From Marinitenerispora sediminis (GTDB lineage Bacteria; Actinomycetota; Actinomycetes; Streptosporangiales; Streptosporangiaceae), in NCBI RefSeq assembly GCF_003336425.1, contig NZ_QEIO01000013.1, positions 1 to 59,063 on the forward strand: DNA of 59,063 nt, given 5' to 3'. A program made the translations under genes and the position numbers. This document shows, piece by piece, positions 26,682 to 35,897 of the stretch (the stretch's first letter is position 1; each line of letters begins with the position of its first letter). The notes beneath the pieces were generated by a model that was given only the letters and a program-made list of their open reading frames with translations, did not search any database and was not told where the DNA came from.

Positions 26682-27533
26682 TCAGGCGGCCCCGCTGTCC
26701 GCCGGTGCCGCGGCCGCCGCGCGGGCGCGCAGCCCGATGGGGACCACGAGCGGTGTGCCGGCCACGGGGTCGGGGATCACGGTGGCGTCCAGGCCGAAGA
26801 CGTCGGCGAGGAGTTCCGGGGTCAGCACCGCCTCCGGCGTCCCCTCGGCGACCAGTGCGCCGTCCCGCATCGCCACCAGCCGGTGAGCGTAGCGGGCGGC
26901 CAGGTTGAGGTCGTGCAGCACCATGAGCACCGTGCGGCCGTGCCGCTCGTGCAGTTCGCGGACGAGCTCCAGCACCTCCACCTGGTGGGCGAGGTCGAGG
27001 AAGGTCGTGGGCTCGTCGAGGAGCAGTAGGTCGGTGCCCTGCGCGAGCGCCATGGAGATCCACGCCCGCTGCCGCTGGCCGCCGGAGAGCTGCTCAAGGG
27101 CGCGTTCCGCGTACGGCAGCATGCCGGTCATCTCCAGCGCCTCGGCCACCACGTCGTGGTCGGTGCTCGACCACTGCCGGTACCAGCTCTGGTGCGGGTG
27201 CCGGCCGCGCGCCACCAGGTCGGCGACGGTCAGCCCGGGCGGCGCCTGCGGGGACTGCGGGAGCACCGCGACGGTGCGGGCGACCTGGCGCGGCGGGAGC
27301 GCGGCGACGTCCCGGCCGTCCAGCAGCACCTGCCCGGCGCCGGGCCGCAGCAGTCGGCCGAGCGCGCGCAGCAGCGTGGACTTCCCGCAGCCGTTCGGCC
27401 CGATGATCGCCGACACCGCGTTGTCGAGGAGCGCGAAGTCCAGGCCGGAGGCGATGACGCTGTCGCCGTAGCCGAGGGTCACGCCCTCCGCGCGCAGCCG
27501 GGACGGTGCCGGGTCGGCCGGTTCTGACGTCAT
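26682..27533 (-). CDS. iron-siderophore ABC transporter ATP-binding protein (FepC type)
   Basis: A 283-residue ABC ATPase with Walker A GPNGCGKST, signature LSGGQRQR, Walker B LLLLDEPTTFLD and switch histidine in VLHDLNLA. The Q-loop region RTVAVLPQSPQAPPGLTV and GRHPHQ are typical of the FepC/FecE group. It should power uptake through the two FecCD permeases encoded upstream on the same strand. A 535-bp gap separates it from them, unusually long for this kind of operon. Confidence 0.96.
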   Translation of the reverse strand: MTSEPADPAPSRLRAEGVTLGYGDSVIASGLDFALLDNAVSAIIGPNGCGKSTLLRALGRLLRPGAGQVLLDGRDVAALPPRQVARTVAVLPQSPQAPPGLTVADLVARGRHPHQSWYRQWSSTDHDVVAEALEMTGMLPYAERALEQLSGGQRQRAWISMALAQGTDLLLLDEPTTFLDLAHQVEVLELVRELHERHGRTVLMVLHDLNLAARYAHRLVAMRDGALVAEGTPEAVLTPELLADVFGLDATVIPDPVAGTPLVVPIGLRARAAAAAPADSGAA

Positions 27534-28068
27534 CGAGATCTCCGTGGTGGTCGGCGGCCCGGACGGGCCGGTGGGCTGGGCGGTCCGCCCGCGGCGGCCG
27601 GAAGCGGGCGGGCGGGGTCATCGCCGGCCGGTGGCGCGGCGGTCGGAACAGGGTGGCCACGTGTGCGGGAGGCGGACGGCCCGGCGTCGGGGGCGGCGGC
27701 TTCGGCGCGGCCACCCTGGCGTACTCGCGGGGCCGGACCGGGCGCGCGGTGAGTCGCGTGGCGGTGCGGCTGACTGTGCGGCTCGACGGCGGCGCGCGGC
27801 TGAGTGGTGCTGCCCGCTGGACCGGCCGCACGTCCCGCGGCCGCACGTCGGGCCGCGGGGGCCGGGCTGGTGTCGCGCGGTTCGGAGACCGTGGTGCGCG
27901 GCGCGGCGGTCTCGTGATCGGGGTCGGTCGTGGCCCGGCGCGGACCGTCCCATGCGAACGTGCCCGGGGACACGGCCGGTCCGGGCGCCGGGCGGCGAGC
28001 GTAGGCGGGACGCCGGCGTCGCGCGGAGCGTCGTCCGGACGGGCCGGGGTGCGGCTGCGGGAGGGGCG
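27534..28068. other. 535-bp gap inside the siderophore uptake cluster
   Basis: Extremely GC-rich sequence between permease and ATPase genes of one transport system. Frames on both strands lack motifs and starts. A lost gene (for example a siderophore reductase) could have stood here, but nothing recognisable remains. Confidence 0.5.
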
Positions 28069-29169
28069 TCAAACGCGGGACTCCCGGTGCCGGCGGGCGA
28101 TCAGGTACATGAGGTACGGCGCGCCGAGGACGGCGGTGCACACTCCTACGGGCAGCTGGATCGGGGCGAACAGGCCGGCCGCCACCTGGTCGGCGAGCAG
28201 GGTGAGCGTCGCGCCGAGCAGGGCGGAGCCGAGCAGCGGCGGCTGCGCGGTGCGCGCCAGCCGCAGCGCGATCTGCGGGGCCGCCAGCGCTACGAACGTG
28301 ATCGGCCCGGCGGCCGAGGTGGCCACGCAGACCAGGAGCGTCGCGGCGAGCAGGAGCAGCAGCCGGGCGAGGTCCACCCGGATCCCGAGCCCGCGGGCGG
28401 TGTCGTCGCCAAGCCCGAGCGCGCTCACGGTGCGCGCCGCACCAAGGGTGAGCGGCAGCAGCACCGCGAGGGCGAGGGCCGCGGGCCCGACCCGGTCCCA
28501 GTCGGCGGCGTGCAGGCTGCCGGTCAGCCACGTCTGCGCGCGGGCCGCGCTGTTGATGTCGGTCCAGCTCAGCGCCCAGTACACCAGGTTGGCGCAGGTC
28601 ACCGACACCGCCACGCCCACGAGCAGCAGCCGGTTGCTCTCCACCCCGGACCGCCAGGACAGCCCGAACACCGCCACCGCGGCGGCCAGCCCGCCGGCCA
28701 GCGCACCCAGCGGAACGCCGATCTCGGAGACCAGTCCGCTGACCCCGCCCGCGCCGCCGCCGAGCACGATCACCAAGGTCGCGCCGACCGACGCGCCCCA
28801 GGCGATGCCGAGCGTGTCGGGGCTGGCCAGCGGGTTGCGGGTGAGGCCCTGCATGATCGCGCCCGCGAGACCGAGCGCCGCGCCGACGAGCATTCCGGCC
28901 AGCGCCCGGGGCATCCGCAGCTCGAACAGCACGAACCGCTGACCGCCGTCCCCGCCGCCGAGCAGCGTCGTGAGCACGTCGGCCGCGCCCATCGGGTAGT
29001 CGTCGAAGGCCAGCAGCGCGCGGACGAACGCCGCGAGCAGTAGCACGAGGAGCACCGAGGCGGCCATGAGCGCGCGCGGCCGCACCGGCCAGGCGGCCGG
29101 CCCCAGGCGCAGCACCGGCGGCCGCGGCATGGTGGCGGAGGCGGGGGAGCGGGGTGCTGACGCGGTCAC
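28069..29169 (-). CDS. iron-siderophore ABC transporter permease, FecCD family (second)
   Basis: A 366-residue FecCD permease with about nine to ten membrane segments. Family motifs are visible: ELRMPRALAGMLVGAALGLAG, QGLTRNPLASPDTLGI and the ATP-coupling GDDTARGLGI. The GTG at 29169 overlaps the upstream permease stop (GTGA), so the pair is translationally coupled and probably forms a heterodimeric channel. An ATG at 29130 is a possible later start. Confidence 0.95.
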   Translation of the reverse strand: MTASAPRSPASATMPRPPVLRLGPAAWPVRPRALMAASVLLVLLLAAFVRALLAFDDYPMGAADVLTTLLGGGDGGQRFVLFELRMPRALAGMLVGAALGLAGAIMQGLTRNPLASPDTLGIAWGASVGATLVIVLGGGAGGVSGLVSEIGVPLGALAGGLAAAVAVFGLSWRSGVESNRLLLVGVAVSVTCANLVYWALSWTDINSAARAQTWLTGSLHAADWDRVGPAALALAVLLPLTLGAARTVSALGLGDDTARGLGIRVDLARLLLLLAATLLVCVATSAAGPITFVALAAPQIALRLARTAQPPLLGSALLGATLTLLADQVAAGLFAPIQLPVGVCTAVLGAPYLMYLIARRHRESRV

Positions 29170-30221
29170 AGGGCCACCAGCTTCCGGCGTCGGATGACGG
29201 CGATGAAGAAGGGGCCGCCGAGCACGGCCAGGACGATCCCCACTTCGACCTCCCCGGAGCCGCGGGCGACCCGTCCGAGCACGTCGGCGAGCAGCACCAG
29301 GATCGCGCCGGTCAGCCCCGCGTAGGGCACCATCCAGCGGTGGTCCGGTCCGGTGAGCGCGCGGGCCAGGTGCGGCGCCATCAGGCCGACGAAGCCGATG
29401 GGTCCGGCCGCCGCGACCGAGGTGCCGGTGAGCAGCGCGATGGCGAGGACCCCGACAGCGCGGGTGAGGCGGACCCGCTGACCGAGGGCGGCGGCCACGT
29501 CGTCCCCGAGGGCGAGGGCGTTCAGGCCCGGCGCGTTGGCCAGCGCGAGCAGCAGGCCGGCGGCCAGCACCGGCAGCATCTGCCAGAGCAGGTCGCTCGG
29601 CCGGCCGGCCAGTCCGCCGATCCGCCAGAACCGGTAGACCTCCAGGCTGCGCTCGTCGAGCAGGACGATCGCCGACGTGACACCGGACAGCAGGGCGGTC
29701 ATGGCGGCGCCGGCCAGCACCAGCGTGACGGGGCTCGGGCCGCGGCCGCCCGAGGCGAGCGCGAACACCGCGGTGCTCGCCACCAGTGCGCCGGCCAGTG
29801 CCAGGGGCACCTGGCCGCCGAACGAGGAGACGCCGAACAGGAAGACGCCCGCCACCACGGCGCAGGCCGCGCCCGAGGAGATTCCGAGCAGGCCGGGGTC
29901 GGCGATCGGATTGCGGGTGTGGCTCTGCATGAGCACGCCGGCGACCCCGAGGGACAGCCCGACCAGCGCGCCGAGCACCGTCCGGGGCACCCGCAGCGAC
30001 CGCACGATGGCGTCGGCCTCGCCGCCGTCCGGCGCGACGAGCGACCGCCACACCTGCTCGGGCGGGATGAGGCGCGACCCGACCGAGACGCTGGCCACGA
30101 CGGCCACGGCGAGCAGCGCGAGCAGGACGGCCAGGCCGATCAGCCGACGCCGCTGGCGGGTGCCGCCTGGAGCGTCCGCCGGATGCCGTCGCGGTGACGC
30201 GACCAGCGGGGGTGCGCTCAC
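29166..30221 (-). CDS. iron-siderophore ABC transporter permease, FecCD family (first)
   Basis: A 351-residue FecCD permease with the motifs SLRVPRTVLGALVGLSLGVAG, QSHTRNPIADPGLLGI and GDDVAAALGQ. It is the first gene of the leftward uptake operon; the GTG start at 30221 lies about 120 bp from the iron box that it shares with the divergent binding-protein gene. Confidence 0.95.
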   Translation of the reverse strand: MSAPPLVASPRRHPADAPGGTRQRRRLIGLAVLLALLAVAVVASVSVGSRLIPPEQVWRSLVAPDGGEADAIVRSLRVPRTVLGALVGLSLGVAGVLMQSHTRNPIADPGLLGISSGAACAVVAGVFLFGVSSFGGQVPLALAGALVASTAVFALASGGRGPSPVTLVLAGAAMTALLSGVTSAIVLLDERSLEVYRFWRIGGLAGRPSDLLWQMLPVLAAGLLLALANAPGLNALALGDDVAAALGQRVRLTRAVGVLAIALLTGTSVAAAGPIGFVGLMAPHLARALTGPDHRWMVPYAGLTGAILVLLADVLGRVARGSGEVEVGIVLAVLGGPFFIAVIRRRKLVAL

Positions 30222-30339
30222 GCGTGACTCCTCGGTGACGGGGGCGGGGGGACTGCGCGGCCGGCGATCCGGACGGCCTCCCGGTGGACAAACGGCGAAA
30301 AGAGCCGCATACTCCCTGATCGCGGGCTAATCGCTCAGC

Positions 30340-30358
30340 TAAGGATAGACATACCTAA
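30340..30358. promoter_or_regulatory. iron box (IdeR/DmdR type)
   Basis: On the minus strand this 19-mer reads TTAGGTATGTCTATCCTTA, close to the IdeR/DmdR consensus (TTAGG...CCTAA with 9 bp between). It lies between divergent siderophore uptake genes, so both directions should be repressed when iron is plentiful. Confidence 0.85.
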
Positions 30359-30384
30359 CGCCGGTGGCGTACGTAAGGGGTCCC

Positions 30385-31392
30385 ATGTCCATCGTCGCTC
30401 AACCGCGGCGTCGCGGTCGCACGCTGCTCGTCCTCGCCGCGGCGGCCTCCCTCGGCCTCGCGGCCGGCTGCTCCTCGGCCGGCGACTCCGGGGAGGCGGG
30501 CGACGGCGCCGCCTCCGAGGGCTACCCGATCACCGTCGAGCACGCCATGGGCGAGACCACGATCGAGTCGCGGCCGCAGACCGTCGTCGCGCTCGACACC
30601 AGCTACGTCGACGCCGCCGTCGCGCTGGAGCTGGACGTGGTCGGCCGCATCACCTACCGCGCCGTCGGAGAGGACATCCCGGACTACCTGGGCGAGGCGG
30701 GCGAGACCTACGCCGGCGACGCCACCATCGTCGGCACGCTGGAGGCCCCCGACCTCGCCACGATCGCGGAGCTGGAGCCCGACCTCATCGTCTCGGCCGA
30801 GGTCCGCCACGCCGACATCTACGACCAGCTGAGCGCGATCGCCCCCACGGTGTTCTCCGAGAGCACGGGGTCCAGCTGGAAGGACAACATCCGGATGCTG
30901 GCCGAGGCCACCGGGCGCGAGGAGCTCGCCGAGCAGCGGATCGGCGCGTACGAGGAGCGCGCCGCCGAACTGGGCGAGGCCATCAACGAGAGGTTCGACG
31001 GCGAACCGCCCACCATCTCCATCGTCCGTTTCGCCGGCGAGCCGACCGTCCGGCTGTACTCGTCCGCCTCCTTCCCCGGCATCGTGCAGGCCGACGTGGG
31101 ACTGCCCCGGTCGCCGGACGCGCCGGACGACACCGAGAACATCGCGGTGGACCTCAGCGAGGAGCAGATCCTCGACCTCGACGCGGACCACATCTTCGTC
31201 AGCACGTGGAACGACGACACCGGCGCGGCCGAGGAGCAGGCGGAGCGGTTCACCTCCAACCCGTTGTGGGACCAGCTCGAAGGCGAGCGGCACGACGTCC
31301 CCGACGTCACCTGGTTCACGTCGGTGAGCCTCCAGGGTGCCGAGGCGATGCTCGACGACATGGCCGAGACCTTCGACGTCCAGACGGGCTGA
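30385..31392 (+). CDS. iron-siderophore substrate-binding lipoprotein
   Basis: A 335-residue type 3 periplasmic binding protein (FepB/FhuD-like). The lipobox LAAGC follows a hydrophobic signal, so it is membrane-anchored outside the cell. The fold is seen in TVVALDTSYVDAAVALELDVVG and ATIAELEPDLIV. The ATG at 30385 has AAGGGG upstream, whereas the in-frame ATG lies inside a longer frame that begins 5 bp after the iron box. It delivers ferric siderophore to the divergent permease/ATPase genes. Confidence 0.95.
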   Translation: MSIVAQPRRRGRTLLVLAAAASLGLAAGCSSAGDSGEAGDGAASEGYPITVEHAMGETTIESRPQTVVALDTSYVDAAVALELDVVGRITYRAVGEDIPDYLGEAGETYAGDATIVGTLEAPDLATIAELEPDLIVSAEVRHADIYDQLSAIAPTVFSESTGSSWKDNIRMLAEATGREELAEQRIGAYEERAAELGEAINERFDGEPPTISIVRFAGEPTVRLYSSASFPGIVQADVGLPRSPDAPDDTENIAVDLSEEQILDLDADHIFVSTWNDDTGAAEEQAERFTSNPLWDQLEGERHDVPDVTWFTSVSLQGAEAMLDDMAETFDVQTG

Positions 31393-31408
31393 CGGTGCGG
31401 ATGTAGCT

Positions 31409-31490
31409 GGCGCCGCTCGGGGTCTGACCCTTCGACTGACTGACGCTCCGGCTGTCCCGCGGTTGAATCGTCGACCTTCCGAGCGGCGCC
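31409..31490. repeat. 82-bp segment bounded by 12-bp inverted repeats
   Basis: GGCGCCGCTCGG (31409-31420) and its exact complement (31479-31490) flank 58 bp that hold no gene. It could be a long-loop RNA hairpin or a miniature inverted-repeat element. No target-site duplication is evident. Confidence 0.6.
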
Positions 31491-31542
31491 CTCATGTACG
31501 CGGCCGGCCGGACGCATGGGGCCTCATAGCAGCCCGAAACGG

Positions 31543-31572
31543 CGTCCCGCCGGGCTGGGGCCCGGCGGGACG
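31543..31572. terminator. bidirectional terminator
   Basis: CGTCCCGCCGGG and CCCGGCGGGACG form a perfect 12-bp stem with a 6-nt loop, between the convergent binding-lipoprotein and I36 genes. Confidence 0.8.
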
Positions 31573-31605
31573 GTCGTCGAGTGCGGTGCGGGTTCCGCGC
31601 CCGGG

Positions 31606-31998
31606 TCAGCAGGGACGCAGCGAGGACGCCTTGTCGTTCTCCCACGACGTCACGTTCACCCGGAAGCCGGGGCGCATGTCGTGGACCTCGCCGCGGAAGT
31701 CGGCGTCGAAGTACCAGCAGTAGCGCTGGCCGGAGTCGTTGGCCCACGACGACATCTGGTCGTTGAAGCCGATGTCCCCGAGGAACCTGATCTGGGTTCC
31801 GGCGCGGAAGCCGTAGCCGCCGCCCTGGTAGTTGTAGTCGCGGAACAGGCACACGTAACCGCTCGGGCACCACGTCTGGCCCGCAGGAATGCTGATGATG
31901 GGATCCTGCGGAGCGACCACGGCATGGGCGGTGCCCACTCCGGCGGGGGCGAGGGCGGCGACAGCGGCCAGGAGGGCTGCAAGACGAAGCTTCAACAC
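31606..31998 (-). CDS. secreted peptidase inhibitor family I36 protein
   Basis: About 130 residues with a signal peptide (LRLAALLAAVAALAPAGVGTAHA) and an I36/SMPI-like crystallin-type domain: CPSGYVCLFRDYNYQGGGYGF, then SSWAND and a cysteine close to the C-terminus. SMPI inhibits metalloproteases; most I36 relatives are untested. Its start is not ATG: GAAAGAGG lies just before GTG (31998) and TTG (31995), both acceptable, whereas the ATGs upstream add sequence unlike a signal peptide. Confidence 0.88.
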   Translation of the reverse strand: MLKLRLAALLAAVAALAPAGVGTAHAVVAPQDPIISIPAGQTWCPSGYVCLFRDYNYQGGGYGFRAGTQIRFLGDIGFNDQMSSWANDSGQRYCWYFDADFRGEVHDMRPGFRVNVTSWENDKASSLRPC

Positions 31999-32108
31999 AA
32001 CCTCTTTCAGCGCGGGGGTGGTCGGCTGACCACCCATTACCACGTAGTGTGGCACCTCGGTCACCCTCCGCGCTGAGTTTTCGCCGGGTAGGAGGAAACT
32101 TCTGAGCA

Positions 32109-32433
32109 GGGCGGATCATCGACGCGATGCTGCGCTCCGACCTCGTCGCCCCCCGCAAACAGCGCCACACCGTCAAGCGGATCTTCGCCCGTCTCGTCGA
32201 CGAGCACCAGGCCCACGACGTCTCCTACGGGATCGTGCGCCGCTCCGTCGTCGATCGGCGACCGCAGATCCGCGTCGAGGCCGGCCGCGGCCCGGTCGAG
32301 GTGTTCATCTCCCAGACCCACCGGCCCGGCGCGGAGGCCGAGGGGGACTTCGGCGACGTCACGGCGCGCCTGAACGGCGAACAGGTGACGTGCTCCTTGT
32401 TCAGCCTGCGCCTGTCGTATTCGGGAAAGGCCG
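32109..32433 (+). pseudogene. IS21-family transposase (IstA) fragment
   Basis: About 108 residues of an IS21-type transposase remain: IDAMLRSDLVAPRKQRHTVK, the region YGIVRR...DRRPQI, and EVFISQTHRPGAEAEGDFGDV, which contains the first catalytic aspartate region. Both ends are missing and the frame runs into unrelated sequence after SYSGKAV. No IstB gene or terminal repeats are present, so it is a relic of a past insertion. Confidence 0.9.
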
Positions 32434-32494
32434 TCTCCCGCCCGCGCCGCGATGGTCGGCCCTGCCCGAGGTCTGGCGTCGGGGATGGGGCGGT

Positions 32495-33325
<831 letters not shown>

Positions 33326-33349
33326 GTGGTGTCGTGTCCTCACGTAAGA

Positions 33350-33387
33350 TGAACCGCAGTTCACTATTTATAATGAACTCTGGTTCA
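33350..33387. promoter_or_regulatory. pair of TetR-type operators
   Basis: Two palindromes of the form TGAAC-N4-GTTCA (33350-33363 and 33374-33387) are separated by an AT-rich 10-bp spacer that probably holds a -10 element. They cover the divergent SDR/TetR promoters. Confidence 0.88.
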
Positions 33388-33429
33388 TGTTTGTGCAAGT
33401 CGACACTCACCCACTGGAGGAGGACCGGC

Positions 33430-34005
33430 ATGTCCGACACCCGCCCGCCCCGCGCCGATGCGGTCCGCAACCGGAAGAAGATCATCGCCGCCGCGCGTGA
33501 GCAGATCACGCTGCACGGGCCCGATGTCGGCATGGACGAGATCGCCGCCACGGCAGGAGTGGCGGTGGGGACCCTCTACCGGCACTTCCCCAACAAAACC
33601 GACCTGGTCGCCGCCATCGTCGCCGAATACGTCGCACGGGTCGCCGAGGACGCCGAGGCCGCCTGCGAGCGCGTCAACTCAGGCGCCCGCGCGCTGGAGG
33701 AGATCACCGGGTTCCTCGCCCGTGTCATCGAGTCCACCGCCAGCAACCACGCCGCCAAGGCCGCAGCCCGCGCCCTCGGCGCCGATCTCGGCGACACCAG
33801 CGCCGAAGACCGCAGCGGCGCGGCACTCGCCCGGATCATCCAGGCCGGGCAGGCCGACGGCGACATCCACCCCGACGTCACCGTCAGCGACCTCTACCTG
33901 CTCTTCTCCTCGATCCCGACCGACCGCTCACCCGCCGCCCGAGGACGCTGGCTGACCCTAGTCCTGCCCGGCCTGACCACCCGCCCCCGGGCCATCGACA
34001 GCTGA
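33430..34005 (+). CDS. TetR-family repressor of the divergent SDR gene
   Basis: A 191-residue TetR regulator. The helix-turn-helix (about 15-60) reads MDEIAATAGVAVGTLYRHFPNKTDLVAAI; the C-terminal ligand domain is variable, as usual. The ATG has GGAGGAGGACC upstream. The twin palindromes in the 104-bp gap to the SDR gene indicate local autoregulation. Confidence 0.95.
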   Translation: MSDTRPPRADAVRNRKKIIAAAREQITLHGPDVGMDEIAATAGVAVGTLYRHFPNKTDLVAAIVAEYVARVAEDAEAACERVNSGARALEEITGFLARVIESTASNHAAKAAARALGADLGDTSAEDRSGAALARIIQAGQADGDIHPDVTVSDLYLLFSSIPTDRSPAARGRWLTLVLPGLTTRPRAIDS

Positions 34006-34505
34006 ACAACGAGGTCGACAGGGTTCCGTTGCTCGTGTACTCGCCATGCCTGGCGAGGGCTGGCCTACGCCGACCCGCGGACTCGTGGCCGGCGGCGTTC
34101 CGGGCGCGCGACCACCTGTCCGGCCACCGCCGAGGTGGCGCTTCGCCGCACTGTCGCGGCGCGTTCCGGGGCGAGGCGCGGCCACGGGGCAGCCGCCCCA
34201 CGTGGTCGGTGGCGTGCGCCGCCAGCCATATTCCGGTCATGATGTCACGAGACACCCCGGCGACGTGGCAGCGCTCGCACCGAGGCGGTCCAGCAGCCGC
34301 CGCTGCCCCTGCCCGGGTCGGCCAGCGAGTGGAGCCGACCGGCCCGGGCGGCCTGCCGTGGCCGCGGGTGGCGAAGCCCGGACCCAGCCGTGCGGCGTCC
34401 GGTTCTCGGGGCACCGCTCGGGTCGTCGGTAACGATCCGAACACACGCGCCGGCCCTCGCAGCCGGCCGGAATAGGCGTGCACCCGGACCGTGTTCGCAA
34501 CGATC
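34006..34505. other. 500-bp region without a convincing gene
   Basis: Open frames on either strand show no motifs or ribosome binding sites. I see nothing functional beyond the likely promoter of the hydrolase near the end. Confidence 0.55.
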
Positions 34506-35339
34506 ATGTCGGACTGGAACCTGAGAGAGACCTTCCCCAGCGAGAGCGGCGTCGTACGCTGGGACCGCTTCGGACAGGGCGATCCGGTGGTGCTGCTGCA
34601 CGGCACCCCCTTCTCCTCGGTGGTGTGGCGCGACGTCGCGCGCGGGCTGGCGGCCGACCACGAGGTGTTCGTGTGGGACATGCCCGGCTACGGGACATCG
34701 GAGAAGCGCCCCGACCAGGACATCTCACTGGCCGCGCAGGGCCGCGTCTTCGCCGACCTGCTGCGGCACTGGGAGCTGGACGCCCCGGCGGTGATCGCCC
34801 ACGACTTCGGCGGCGCGGTGGCGCTGCGCGCGCACCTGCTGCACGGCGCGGCCTACCGGCGGCTCGCCCTGGTCGACGTGGTCGCCCTGTCTCCGTGGGG
34901 GTCGCCGTTCTTCCGGCTGGTGGCGGCCAACGCCAACGCCGACGTCTTCGCCGCGCTGCCGCCGCACCTGCACGAGGCGCTGGTCACGGCCTACATCGCC
35001 TCGGCCGCGCACACCGAGCTCGCCCCCGCCGCGCTGGCCGAACTGCGCGCCCCGTGGCTCGGCCCCGAGGGGCAGCCCGCCTTCTACCGGCAGATCGCGC
35101 AGGCCGACCAGCGCTACACGGACGAGGTCGAGCCCCGTTACGGCGACATCGACATCCCGGTGCTCGTCTGCTGGGGCACCGACGACACCTGGGTCCCCCC
35201 GGAGAAGGGCCGCGACCTCGCCGCCCGCATTCCCGGCGCCCGCCTGCGCCCGCTCGCCGGTGCCGGCCACCTGGTCCAGTTCGACGCACCAGCCCAGCTC
35301 ACAGCGGCGCTCACCGGATTCCTGGCGGAGTCCGACTGA
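34506..35339 (+). CDS. alpha/beta hydrolase, haloalkane dehalogenase/epoxide hydrolase-like
   Basis: A 277-residue alpha/beta hydrolase. The oxyanion region is LLHGTPFSS, the nucleophile elbow is AHDFGG with D100 rather than Ser, and the catalytic His lies in GAGHLVQFDAP. An Asp nucleophile is the mark of haloalkane dehalogenases and epoxide hydrolases. The ATG at 34506 is used; a GTG five codons earlier is also possible, and neither has a clear ribosome binding site. Confidence 0.92.
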   Translation: MSDWNLRETFPSESGVVRWDRFGQGDPVVLLHGTPFSSVVWRDVARGLAADHEVFVWDMPGYGTSEKRPDQDISLAAQGRVFADLLRHWELDAPAVIAHDFGGAVALRAHLLHGAAYRRLALVDVVALSPWGSPFFRLVAANANADVFAALPPHLHEALVTAYIASAAHTELAPAALAELRAPWLGPEGQPAFYRQIAQADQRYTDEVEPRYGDIDIPVLVCWGTDDTWVPPEKGRDLAARIPGARLRPLAGAGHLVQFDAPAQLTAALTGFLAESD

Positions 35340-35482
35340 CCCCGCGGCGCTGAGCCGGCGGCCCACTGCGGACGCGCGAGCGGAAACAGCGGCGCCGCCT
35401 CTCCGCATCCCGCTCGACGGCTTCGCAGTCCAAAAGGCATCGCCTGGATCCGTCGCTCACCCGCCCGTGGCGCTGCCGGACG

Positions 35483-35716
35483 GTTCCTCATCGCCCCTAG
35501 AGGGTTGGCAACGCGTCGCGGGTGGTGAGGTAGCGCAGCTCGGGCCGTTCCTCATCAGCCCTGGAGGGCTCGCAACATCATCGCTTGCGCCTCTTCGTCG
35601 TTGAGGTCGTGCTCCTTATTGCCCTGGAGAGTTTGCAACACGCCCTGAGTTTGCCTCCGCAGTCGGTCGAGCCGCTGTCGAGCTGCTGTTCCTCATTCCC
35701 CCCGGGGGCTCGCAAC
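35483..35716. CRISPR. degenerate orphan CRISPR array, four repeats
   Basis: Four related repeats of 29-30 nt lie at 35483-35512, 35547-35576, 35611-35639 and 35688-35716. They begin GTTCCTCAT (or GCTCCTTAT), carry a GCCCTGGAGGGC-like palindrome and end in GCAAC. Spacers are 34, 34 and 48 nt. The repeats differ from one another at many positions, so the array is decaying and probably inactive. The repeat is unlike the I-E array 3.3 kb away. No cas genes are in the window. Confidence 0.85.
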
Positions 35717-35897
35717 TAGCCGGGGCAGTGCAGGCGGGTGCGACGGTAGCCGGGAGAGCCCCCGGCGGCGGACGCGCTCCGTGTTCGCCGCTAGCCGCCC
35801 GGCACCCCGGGTGCCGGGACGCCGGATCCGCATGAGGACGGCCCGGCCGCTGGTCGGCTGCCGTCAGCGCCTCCGCGAAGCGAACGGCCCGCGCGGC

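Noticed and set aside
27544-29043. 499-codon plus-strand frame across the siderophore permease
   Set aside because: Composition is Arg/Gly/Gln/His-rich, with no motif, and the opposite strand has an unmistakable FecCD permease.
31409-31490. Simple intrinsic terminator for the siderophore-binding gene
   Set aside because: The 58-nt loop is too long for a normal terminator, and a much better hairpin exists at 31543-31572.
32109-32433. Intact IS21 element
   Set aside because: Only an internal IstA fragment is present, with no IstB and no terminal inverted repeats.
34006-34505. Possible gene between TetR and hydrolase
   Set aside because: Frames lack ribosome binding sites, motifs and consistent codon position bias on either strand.
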